From NCBI GenBank assembly GCA_937923405.1, contig CALDUY010000041.1:1-59745 (forward strand): DNA of 59,745 nucleotides. The letters are read 5' to 3'. Below the pieces are notes generated by a model, which saw only the letters and a list, made by a program, of their open reading frames with translations, was not told the origin of the DNA and did no database searches. Both the position numbers and the translations under genes were made by a program. Positions within the stretch are counted from its first letter, which is position 1. Every line of letters starts with the position of its first letter. The DNA is from an uncultured Gemmataceae bacterium. GTDB taxonomy: Bacteria; Planctomycetota; Planctomycetia; Gemmatales; Gemmataceae. Shown here piece by piece: positions 9,371-16,955 of the stretch.

Positions 9371-10297
9371 CTACTTGTCCGAGTAAATCGTCGAGCGATT
9401 GATGCGATCCGTGGGAATGCGGAAGCGGATACTGTCGTTGGCTCCCAGAGCTTTCAACGGCAACTCCAAAAGCAACGCCGACACCTTGGGCACCGGCACT
9501 TCAAAGACCAGTACATCGACCAGCTTGCCTCCGGGATAAATCGACTCCCTCCTTTTTTGATCCTTAATAGTGACTAAAGGATCGAACTGCATCGGCCGGT
9601 AGGAGTTGCCCACGTCGTCTTTGAGGGTGGCCGGCACCGCCAGCGCCGAGCCGGGGTTCTCCAACGCTGCCAACCCGACCGCCGGTGACCAGCCGGTGTA
9701 CTCCAGTTTTTTTGTCGGCGAGAGGTTGGATATTCCGACATCGATGGCCAGGGCTGGTTGCTCGCTCAGCTGCTCGGCTCCCAGAAGCGGCACCAAGGGG
9801 ATGCGATCGAGCCGTACCCGCAAGACGCGCACGTCAAAGTCGCCGACCCGAACCGGCCCCTTCAGGGCATCGACATAGACCGGCTCCACGGGCGCGGGTT
9901 CCTCGTGTTTCTTCTCCACGATCGGCTCGATCTTGGTCGGCTGCGGTTGTTGCTGGGCCACTGGTGCGGGGGCGGCTTTTGGTTGCAGCGCCAGCCGCAC
10001 CAGTACCACCGTGGTCAACACCAGCGCCAGCAGAGCGATGATGCCGCCTCCGATCAGCACATAGATGCCGCGATGCGACACATCAGGCGGAGTCGGCAGT
10101 GACTCGTCATCGAAGTCGCGCAAGACCTTGCGTCCTGGTCGGCCACGGCCCCGTTCGGTGATCGCTCCTTCGTCGGGAGCGGGCGCGGGCACGGGAATCG
10201 GCTCGTCGCACTTCGGGCAGGAGATCATCCCGCCAGCGAAACGGGACGCCGCCTTGGTCCGGGCAGAACAAGCGGGACAGACCACGGGGATGGACAC
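9371..10297 (-). CDS. Zinc-ribbon single-pass membrane protein
   Basis: 308 residues. An N-terminal zinc-ribbon-like motif has Cys7, Cys10, Cys27 and Cys30 (CPAC...CPKC). A Pro/Ala-rich, charged linker follows, then one strong transmembrane segment at about 76-100 (IYVLIGGGIIALLALVL). A Pro/Glu linker with a KIEPIVEKKHEE stretch leads to a C-terminal beta-rich domain of about 150 residues (GPVRVGDFDVRVLRVRLDRI...), possibly DUF4352-like and probably on the outer face of the membrane. This architecture is common among planctomycete hypothetical proteins. No enzymatic role can be assigned. It is convergent with the upstream surface protein and divergent from nhaA. Confidence 0.7.
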   Translation of the reverse strand: MSIPVVCPACSARTKAASRFAGGMISCPKCDEPIPVPAPAPDEGAITERGRGRPGRKVLRDFDDESLPTPPDVSHRGIYVLIGGGIIALLALVLTTVVLVRLALQPKAAPAPVAQQQPQPTKIEPIVEKKHEEPAPVEPVYVDALKGPVRVGDFDVRVLRVRLDRIPLVPLLGAEQLSEQPALAIDVGISNLSPTKKLEYTGWSPAVGLAALENPGSALAVPATLKDDVGNSYRPMQFDPLVTIKDQKRRESIYPGGKLVDVLVFEVPVPKVSALLLELPLKALGANDSIRFRIPTDRINRSTIYSDK

Positions 10298-10480
10298 GGC
10301 TGTACTCCTGCGAAGAAATGCTCGGGAAACTAAATTGGTTCTAAGATACTCTCTGTGGCGTTGTGTCTCAATAGGCCACGACCAAGAGCCGTCCCGTGGC
10401 TGACATTGCCCCAGTCAGCCAGGAAGCTACCATAGGCAAACGCCCACGAACGCCCTTGTATCGAGGAATCAGCAAATATT

Positions 10481-11872
10481 ATGTCCAAACCGATGCCGTC
10501 TCCACGCCAACAGCACGCCCGCGCTTTGCAACTAATTCTCAAGCCACTGGTGCGGTTCCTGCACACCGAAGCCTCGGGCGGCATCATCCTGTTAATCTGC
10601 ACCGTGATCGCGCTAGCCCTGGCCAATTCTAGCTATGCCGACGCCTACCATCACTTCTGGCATCATGTCCCAGTTCATCTGGGTCAGGAACTCAGTCTGG
10701 AGCGTCCGTTGGAATGGTGGGTCAATGATTGTCTGATGGTGCTGTTCTTCTTCGTGGTCGGTCTGGAGATCAAGCGCGAGTTGGTGGCCGGCGAGCTGCG
10801 CGATCCTCGCAAAGCGGCCCTGCCGGCGGCAGCGGCACTGGGCGGCATGATCGTGCCGGCTCTGATCTACTTTTCGCTGCAACGCGGTCGACCGGGCGAA
10901 CCAGGTTGGGGCATTCCCATGGCCACCGACATCGCCTTCGTGGTCGGCGTGCTAGCGCTGCTGGGGCCGCGCGTTCCTGCCGGGCTGAAAATTCTCCTTT
11001 TATCTCTCGCAATTGTCGATGATCTTGGCGCGGTCCTGGTCATCGCCCTCTTCTACACCAGCGAGTTGGCCCCGGTTTGGCTAGCCTACGCCGGTGGTGG
11101 GCTGGCCCTGGTGCTGATCTGCCGACTGCTTGGGGTGCGGGCACTTCCGGTGTACGTCGTCCTAGGTGTGTTCGTCTGGTATGCCACGTTTCAGTCGGGC
11201 GTGCATGCGACCATCGCTGGCGTCGCTCTGGGACTGTTGACTCCGTCGCGGCAGCCTGTGGGCAAGAAAGCCCTACTCGAAGTGGTCGACATCGTTGCCC
11301 ATCGCTTGCGAGCCGACCCACACCATGACGATCTGGACGGCCTCAACGACGAGGTCCAGGCTCTGGTCGATCATGGACTAGGCACTTTGTCCCCACTCGA
11401 TCGCTTGCAAGCGGCCCTGCATCCCTGGGTAGCGTTCGTCATCATGCCGTTGTTCGCTCTGGCCAATGCGGGCGTCCGCATCGATCCTAGCAAGATCACC
11501 AACGAGATTGCCCTGGCGGTCGCTTTAGGGCTGTTGCTAGGCAAGCCGATCGGCATCTTTTCGTTCTCTTGGCTGGCGATCCGCCTGAACTTCGCTCGCT
11601 TGCCCAGTGGAGTCACCCGACCGATCCTGTTCGCAGCCGGCTGCCTGGGTGGGATCGGCTTCACCATGTCGCTGTTCATCGCCGCCTTGGCCCTGAAAGA
11701 CGATCTACTGGCCGCGGGCAAGTTCGGTACCCTTATGGGGTCCATCTGCAGCGTCGCCTTGGGATCCACGCTGCTGTTGTGCTGGCTGCCGCGTACCAGC
11801 AAGTCCGAAGAGACGTCCACGGAGGAAGCCACCGAGGAACCGATGCTCGGCGAATCGGGAATCTCCGCGTAA
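10481..11872 (+). CDS. nhaA: Na+/H+ antiporter NhaA
   Basis: 463 residues, slightly longer than E. coli NhaA (388). It is an inner-membrane antiporter exporting Na+ (or Li+) in exchange for protons, for pH and sodium homeostasis. The hallmark ion-binding residues are present: Asp150 in MATDIAFV and Asp180-Asp181 in LAIVDDLGAV, matching E. coli Asp133 and Asp163-Asp164 with a constant offset of 17. VVGLEIKRELVAGELRDPRK is another NhaA signature. A hydrophilic insertion of about 45 residues (after KKALLEVVDIVAHRL, rich in Asp/His: PHHDDLDGLNDE) sits mid-protein between predicted membrane helices. The C-terminal tail is acidic. It stands alone with no nhaR-like regulator nearby. Confidence 0.96.
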   Translation: MSKPMPSPRQQHARALQLILKPLVRFLHTEASGGIILLICTVIALALANSSYADAYHHFWHHVPVHLGQELSLERPLEWWVNDCLMVLFFFVVGLEIKRELVAGELRDPRKAALPAAAALGGMIVPALIYFSLQRGRPGEPGWGIPMATDIAFVVGVLALLGPRVPAGLKILLLSLAIVDDLGAVLVIALFYTSELAPVWLAYAGGGLALVLICRLLGVRALPVYVVLGVFVWYATFQSGVHATIAGVALGLLTPSRQPVGKKALLEVVDIVAHRLRADPHHDDLDGLNDEVQALVDHGLGTLSPLDRLQAALHPWVAFVIMPLFALANAGVRIDPSKITNEIALAVALGLLLGKPIGIFSFSWLAIRLNFARLPSGVTRPILFAAGCLGGIGFTMSLFIAALALKDDLLAAGKFGTLMGSICSVALGSTLLLCWLPRTSKSEETSTEEATEEPMLGESGISA

Positions 11873-11951
11873 GTGGGTTGGTCCGGGACAACCTGTGCCC
11901 TCCTACAATAAAGCATCGAGTATTTTTTCTTGATGAGGAGGAGAGGTCCGC

Positions 11952-13373
11952 GTGAGCATGCCGTTGGCCCAACCTACGACCCTGGCAGAACTGCGACGAT
12001 CTGGCTGGAAATCCCGCTCCGTGAAGGAGGAAATTCGCCAAAACTTCCTACAGCAGCTTCGCTCCGGGGCCGAGCTGTTCCCTGGCATTGTCGGTTACGA
12101 ACATACGGTGATTCCCGAGATCAACCTGGCCCTGATCGCCGGCCACGACATGCTCTTTCTGGGCGAAAAAGGCCAGGCCAAGAGCCGTTTGATGCGCTCG
12201 CTGGTCCGCTTCCTCGACGAAGCAATTCCCTATCTCGACCTGCCCGGTTGTCCGGTACATGAGGATCCCTATAAGCCGATCACTGCTCAGGGGAAACGGG
12301 CCGTCGCCGAGATCCCCGAGGAAGAGTTGCCTATTGCCTGGTGGCCGCGCCGCCAACGCTACGCCGAGCGACTCGCGCCCGGCACCAAGTTTGCCGACGT
12401 CATCGGCGAGATCGACCCGGCCAAGCTGGCCCAGGGCACGAGCATGTCCACCGAAGAGGCGTTGCACTTCGGCTTGATTCCGCGCATGCATCGTGGCATT
12501 TTCGCGATGAATGAGATCCCTGAACTCGACGAACTCGTTCAGGTCGGCTTGTTCAACATCCTTGAAGAGCGCGACGTGCAGATTCGCGGTTATCCGGTGC
12601 AGTTCGACCTCGACATCCTGATTCTCTTCAGTGCCAACCCTTCGACGTACAACCGTTCGGGCAAGGTGATCCCTCAGCTGAAGGACCGCATTGGCACGGT
12701 GATCCACACGCACTATCCGCGCGAGCGAGCGCTGGGCATCGAGATCATGGAGAAGGAAGCCGGCCTCGATCTCGGCGGGGACTATCCCGTGGTCGTGCCG
12801 TTGTTCATGAAAGAGATCCTCGAAGAAATTTCCATCCGCGCCCGCAAGTCGAAATATGTCGATCAGGCGTCCGGCGTCAGCGCCCGCTTCTCGATCGCTA
12901 ACTACCGCACGATGGTGGCCAGCGCTCGGCATCGCGCCGTCCGTCTGGGCGAGAAACCTGCCGTCCCGCGCATCAGCGATCTAGGACATCTCTACGCCTC
13001 TTCATTGGGCAAGCTCGAACTGGACATGATGGGCAGTCAGCAGATGTCGGAACGGCAGGTGCTAGACGCCATCATTGCCGAGGCCATCCGCACTGTGTTC
13101 GAGGAGTACGTCGAGAAGACCGGCCTGGAAGAGATCGCTCAGGTCTTCGGCAAAGGGGTCAAGATTGAAGTCGGCGACATGCTCCCCTCGTCGCACTATG
13201 CCGAGCGTCTGAAGCGAGTGCCCAAAGCCTGGGAGAAGGCCTTCGAGGTCAACCCCTCGGACAGCGAGCCAGTGCGAGCCTCCTGCGTCGAGTTCGTCCT
13301 GGCCGGACTGTATGCGTCGGATCGCATCTCGCGTTCGCAGAAGCACGGACGCATCACCTACGAGGTACGATGA
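11952..13373 (+). CDS. MoxR/Mg-chelatase-like AAA+ ATPase
   Basis: 473 residues. Start is GTG at 11952, six nucleotides after a GGAGGAGAGG-like ribosome site; ATG at 11958 is the alternative. Walker A is GEKGQAKS (71-78). The Walker B region is IFAMNEIPELDEL, with Asn187-Glu188 where Asp-Glu is usual. LNILEERDVQIRGYPVQFD and a sensor-1-like SANP follow, typical of the MoxR/ChlI helical-bundle AAA+ group. Family members act as metal-insertion or protein-remodelling chaperones, usually with a VWA-domain partner. No VWA gene lies beside it, so its client is unknown. It is downstream of nhaA by 79 bp and probably independently transcribed. Confidence 0.82.
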   Translation: MSMPLAQPTTLAELRRSGWKSRSVKEEIRQNFLQQLRSGAELFPGIVGYEHTVIPEINLALIAGHDMLFLGEKGQAKSRLMRSLVRFLDEAIPYLDLPGCPVHEDPYKPITAQGKRAVAEIPEEELPIAWWPRRQRYAERLAPGTKFADVIGEIDPAKLAQGTSMSTEEALHFGLIPRMHRGIFAMNEIPELDELVQVGLFNILEERDVQIRGYPVQFDLDILILFSANPSTYNRSGKVIPQLKDRIGTVIHTHYPRERALGIEIMEKEAGLDLGGDYPVVVPLFMKEILEEISIRARKSKYVDQASGVSARFSIANYRTMVASARHRAVRLGEKPAVPRISDLGHLYASSLGKLELDMMGSQQMSERQVLDAIIAEAIRTVFEEYVEKTGLEEIAQVFGKGVKIEVGDMLPSSHYAERLKRVPKAWEKAFEVNPSDSEPVRASCVEFVLAGLYASDRISRSQKHGRITYEVR

Positions 13374-13475
13374 AAGGAGTTATCAGGCTGGCATAGACGC
13401 TGTTGGCCCGTCGTGGTACAGTGCTGCACTCCCAGGATCTCGACCTCCACGCCACTAGACACAGGAGGGGTCTGC

Positions 13476-14426
13476 ATGAACTGTCTGGTCACCGGAGTAG
13501 CGGGGTTCATCGGCTCGCATCTGGCCGAGGAGTTGCTCCGGCTAGGGCATCAGGTCGTTGGCCTGGACTGTTTCATCCCCTACTATCCGCGCGCCTTCAA
13601 GGAAGCGAATCTCGTCGAACTTCGGGGGCATTCGGGCTTTCGCTTTCACGAGCTGGACCTGCGTCACGACGATCTGTTGTCGGTGATGGCCGACGTTGAG
13701 GTAGTGTTTCATCTTGCCGCCATGCCTGGCCTGCCACGTAGCTGGACCGACTTCGATCTCTATCAGAGCTGTAACCTCACCGCGACGCAGCGGCTGCTGG
13801 AGGCTTGCCATCAGAGGGGAGCGCTTCGGCGGTTCCTCTATGTATCCACCTCCTCGGTCTATGGTCGATACGCCAGCGGGGATGAGACGCTACCGACCCG
13901 ACCCATTTCGCCGTATGGTGTGACCAAGCTAGCCAGCGAACACTTGTGCCGAGCCTTTGCCGACGAGTGCGGCCTACCGTTGGTGGTGCTGCGTTACTTC
14001 TCGGTCTATGGGCCGCGGCAACGACCCGACATGGGCTACTTCAAATTCATCGACCAAATGCTCCGCGACCAACCGATCACGATCCACGGCGACGGGCTAC
14101 AGTCACGCGGTAACACCTACATCAGCGACGCCATCGCCGCCACCATCGCCGCTGTGCAGGCTCCCCCAGGCGAGGTCTACAACGTGGGTGGCGGCGAAAC
14201 GGCCAATGTCTGGGAGATTCTGAGCAAGCTTGAACGCCTCCTCAATCGTCGCGCCAGAGTGCAGCGTGGCCCTGCCCGACCTGGCGACCAGCGCGTCACC
14301 GGTGCCGACACCTCCAAACTGCTGCACCATCTGAACTGGAAACCGACCGTCAGCCTGGACGATGGCTTGGCTCGACAGGTGGCCTGGCAACGCGAACTGG
14401 TCCAGCATTCGCGTCAGGCCGCATGA
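13476..14426 (+). CDS. NAD-dependent sugar-nucleotide epimerase/dehydratase (extended SDR)
   Basis: 316 residues from the ATG at 13476, which follows a strong AGGAGGGG site; an earlier in-frame start at 13413 lacks one. The Rossmann motif TGVAGFIGS is at the N-terminus. The catalytic set is Ser in STSSVYG (about 124-127), Tyr147 and Lys151 (SPYGVTK). RYFSVYGPRQRPDM and HGDGLQSR substrate-binding motifs resemble UDP-glucuronate/UDP-glucose 4-epimerases. The likely reaction is epimerisation or dehydration of an NDP-sugar for surface glycans; the exact substrate is not readable. Its 3' end overlaps the convergent synthetase gene by 13 bp. Confidence 0.85.
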   Translation: MNCLVTGVAGFIGSHLAEELLRLGHQVVGLDCFIPYYPRAFKEANLVELRGHSGFRFHELDLRHDDLLSVMADVEVVFHLAAMPGLPRSWTDFDLYQSCNLTATQRLLEACHQRGALRRFLYVSTSSVYGRYASGDETLPTRPISPYGVTKLASEHLCRAFADECGLPLVVLRYFSVYGPRQRPDMGYFKFIDQMLRDQPITIHGDGLQSRGNTYISDAIAATIAAVQAPPGEVYNVGGGETANVWEILSKLERLLNRRARVQRGPARPGDQRVTGADTSKLLHHLNWKPTVSLDDGLARQVAWQRELVQHSRQAA

Positions 14427-15427
14427 TCGCTGCCATAACCGATCGCCCGCAGATGAGCTTCGGTCAGCACGAATGGACTAGTGGGAATAGATTGTAGAGT
14501 AAATCGATCGAGTAACTCATCGATAGAAACCTCTCGGATCGACTCGATCCAGCCGCACGACCAGGCCAACAGACCGCGCAGCAGCCCTGGACGGACGCCG
14601 GCGTCGCGCAGCGCCGATAAGCGCGTGTCGCCGTGCCGCTTGGCCAGGCGTCGGCCATCGGGACCAACCACCAACGGCACATGGACGAAGCGAGGCGGCC
14701 TCCAGCCCAAGGCTTGGTAGAGCAACAGTTGTCGCGGGGTGGACGGCACCAGGTCATCGCCACGAATCACCTCTGTGACTGCTGCGGCAGCATCGTCGAC
14801 GACCACAGCCAGCTGATACGCCGGCGTGTCGCTGCTCTTCCACACCACGAAGTCACCGCCCGTCTGATGCAGTTCGACGTAACAGGGACCGCGAAAACCG
14901 TCGTCGAAACTGGGAATGACCGAGGGCAGGCGGAAACGCCAGCAGTGCGGGCCGAGCTGGGCAGCGTCGGCGACGCGGCGACCAGCACAGGTGCCCGGAT
15001 AAACCGGCCCTTCGTGGTCCAGATGCGGCGCGCTGGCGGCTCGTTCGATGTCGCTTCGCGTGCAGGTGCAGGGATAGACGCGCTCCTCGCGCTGCAAGCG
15101 CGCTAGAGCATGCTCGTACTCGGCCAGGCGAGTGGTTTGCACCATCGGTTCGCCGTCCCAGTCCAGCCCTAGCCAGCGAAGATCGTCCACCGCCTGCGCC
15201 GCCGCCCCTGCCTTGACCCGCGGGGAATCGATGTCCTCGATGCGGAGCAGCACTCGACCGCCCTGCCGCCGCGCGCTCAGCCAGGCGATCAGATAGGTGC
15301 GTGCATTGCCGACGTGCTGTGCGCCGGTCGGCGAGGGGGCCAGTCTCCCAACGAGATCCGCAGAAATGGCCGTCCTCCTCTTCGGTTCAGTTGCAGCGCA
15401 AGAGACGTTCTTAAAGGGCCAGAGCAA
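14414..15427 (-). CDS. gluQ: Glutamyl-Q tRNA(Asp) synthetase
   Basis: About 337 residues, the size of truncated GluRS paralogues that lack the anticodon-binding domain. These enzymes activate glutamate and transfer it to queuosine at position 34 of tRNA(Asp). RLAPSPTGAQHVGNAR carries the class I HIGH-like motif (36-42). A KMSKS-like site is RRLAKRHGDTRL. The zinc-site pattern CTC...Y...C (YPCTCTRSD, YPGTCAG) is characteristic of GluQ-RS. The start at 15427 gives an N-terminal extension of about 25 residues before the catalytic fold; no better downstream ATG is present. Confidence 0.88.
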   Translation of the reverse strand: MLWPFKNVSCAATEPKRRTAISADLVGRLAPSPTGAQHVGNARTYLIAWLSARRQGGRVLLRIEDIDSPRVKAGAAAQAVDDLRWLGLDWDGEPMVQTTRLAEYEHALARLQREERVYPCTCTRSDIERAASAPHLDHEGPVYPGTCAGRRVADAAQLGPHCWRFRLPSVIPSFDDGFRGPCYVELHQTGGDFVVWKSSDTPAYQLAVVVDDAAAAVTEVIRGDDLVPSTPRQLLLYQALGWRPPRFVHVPLVVGPDGRRLAKRHGDTRLSALRDAGVRPGLLRGLLAWSCGWIESIREVSIDELLDRFTLQSIPTSPFVLTEAHLRAIGYGSDHAA

Positions 15428-15525
15428 CGTGAATCATCGTAACGCACAACCAACCAGAGAAACAATCACGCGAACTCGAGAAAATTTTAGAGAAGAACCC
15501 TTGCAAAACCCTCTCCAGAGAACTA

Positions 15526-15547
15526 GTGTACTAGCTGAATAGTACAC
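15526..15547. promoter_or_regulatory. Perfect operator-like palindrome upstream of gntR
   Basis: GTGTACTA (15526-15533), six-base spacer, TAGTACAC (15540-15547): perfect 8-bp arms, 22 nt before the regulator start. Its position and dyad form suit an autoregulatory site for the GntR/YtrA-type repressor that heads this ABC operon. Binding is inferred, not shown. Confidence 0.65.
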
Positions 15548-15569
15548 ATTATCGGTGAGAGGTTCGGGC

Positions 15570-15959
15570 ATGCTCTTTCGCATTGATGCCTATTCCACGG
15601 TTCCGATTTACGAGCAGATCGTCTCGCAGGTGATCTTCGGCGTGGCGGCGGGAGTGTTGCGTAGCGGCGAGCTGATTCCCAGCGTCCGCGAACTCGGCGA
15701 GCGCGTCGCGGTTCATCCCAACACCGTCGCCCGCGCCTATCAGGAACTCGAACGTCAGGGTGTCGTCACTGCACGGCGGGGCCGAGGCATGGAAGTCACG
15801 CCTGAGGCACCGAAGCTGTGTCAGACGGCTCGGCGAGAGATTCTTTGTCGTCGGCTGCGCGAGACGCTGCGTGAGGCGGTGTCGAGTCAGCTGTCCCTCG
15901 AAGAGATTCGCCGACTCGTCGAGGAGGAACTCGCCCGTGTCAATGGCCAGGTCAAGTAG
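15570..15959 (+). CDS. GntR-family (YtrA subfamily) transcriptional regulator
   Basis: 129 residues from ATG 15570, preceded by GAGAGG; GTG at 15555 is a longer alternative. The winged helix-turn-helix spans about 12-77: VPIYEQIVSQVIFGVAAG, SVRELGERVAVHPNTVARAY, GVVTARRGRG. A short C-terminal tail of about 45 residues, mainly helical, replaces a large effector domain, as in YtrA-type regulators. Members usually repress ABC transporter operons. The next genes, 36 bp downstream, encode an ABC ATPase and permease, and a perfect palindrome lies in the promoter region. Confidence 0.9.
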   Translation: MLFRIDAYSTVPIYEQIVSQVIFGVAAGVLRSGELIPSVRELGERVAVHPNTVARAYQELERQGVVTARRGRGMEVTPEAPKLCQTARREILCRRLRETLREAVSSQLSLEEIRRLVEEELARVNGQVK

Positions 15960-15995
15960 GTTTCCCCCCACAGGTCCCGTTCCGGAGAGCATCAG

Positions 15996-16955
15996 ATGGA
16001 CAGGGTGATTCAGACGTTCGGTCTGACCAAATACTATGGTGGAAAAAAAGTCGTCGATCGGCTCGATCTGGTGGTGCCGCGCGGGGCGATCTTTGCCCTG
16101 CTGGGAGATAACGGAGCCGGCAAGTCGACTACGATCAAGATGCTGACAGGCTTGTTGCCCGCCGATGCGGGACAGGCAACCATTCTCGACCAGGACTGCT
16201 GGAAGTCGGCGTATGCTTTGCGTTTTCGGATCGGCTATGTCCCCGAACGGCCGCGTTTCTACGACTGGATGACGGTCGAGGAGATCGGTCGGTTCACCGC
16301 GGGGTTCCATCGGCCCGGGTATGCCCCGCGCTACCTGGAAGCGGCCCAACGGTTGGGGTTGGAGTTACCGGCACGGCTGAAGTCGCTGTCCAAGGGCGGC
16401 TATGCCAAGGTCGGCCTGGCTCTGGCGTTGGCGATCGATCCGGAAGTGCTGATCCTCGATGAACCGACCAGTGGGCTGGACCTGTTCACGCGCCGCGAGT
16501 TCTTGCAAAGCATGGTGCAGCTGGCCGCCGAGGGGCGCACCATTCTGATCTCCAGTCACGGCGTCGCCGAGCTGGAGAGCGTCGCCAGTCACGCCGCGTT
16601 CCTGAGCAAGGGCCAGCTGCTGCTGCACGGCACCCTGGACGAGCTGCGTGGTCGAATGCTGCGGGTGCGGGTGCAACATGACGGCGTCTTACACGATCCC
16701 TCTGGGCTGGGGCATGTGCTGGATCACGAGGTGGCTGGTCGGCAGTGGCAGGCGGTCTTGCTCGATCCCGATCGCGTGGCGCTGGAGGATCTACGGCATC
16801 GTCCCGGCGTGCTGGGGCTGGAAGATGCCCCGCTGAAACTCGAAGAGATGTACACCGCCCTGCTGGCACGAGACCATCGTAAAGCGACGAACAACGGTAC
16901 GGCCGTCGTCGGAGAGCCGCTCTCCCTCCATTCGGAGAAAGGAGATCGCCAATGA
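15996..16955 (+). CDS. ABC transporter ATP-binding protein
   Basis: 319 residues, start after CGGAGAG. Walker A GDNGAGKS (37-44), signature LSKGGYAKVG (131-140, variant of LSGGQ), Walker B VLILDEPTSGLD (151-162) and switch His198 (ISSHG) are present. The usual Q-loop Gln is Glu in GYVPERP, a change seen in several ABC-2 type exporters. The C-terminal ~100 residues after the nucleotide-binding domain (MLRVRVQHDG...) resemble the regulatory tails of drug or bacitracin-type exporters. It powers the permease encoded next, whose ATG overlaps this stop codon (ATGA), so the two are translationally coupled. Confidence 0.93.
   Translation: MDRVIQTFGLTKYYGGKKVVDRLDLVVPRGAIFALLGDNGAGKSTTIKMLTGLLPADAGQATILDQDCWKSAYALRFRIGYVPERPRFYDWMTVEEIGRFTAGFHRPGYAPRYLEAAQRLGLELPARLKSLSKGGYAKVGLALALAIDPEVLILDEPTSGLDLFTRREFLQSMVQLAAEGRTILISSHGVAELESVASHAAFLSKGQLLLHGTLDELRGRMLRVRVQHDGVLHDPSGLGHVLDHEVAGRQWQAVLLDPDRVALEDLRHRPGVLGLEDAPLKLEEMYTALLARDHRKATNNGTAVVGEPLSLHSEKGDRQ

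Noticed and set aside
11873..11951. Partial hairpin after nhaA (GGTTGGTCCGGGACAACC)
   Set aside because: Pairing is short and interrupted, with no T tract; not enough to call a terminator.
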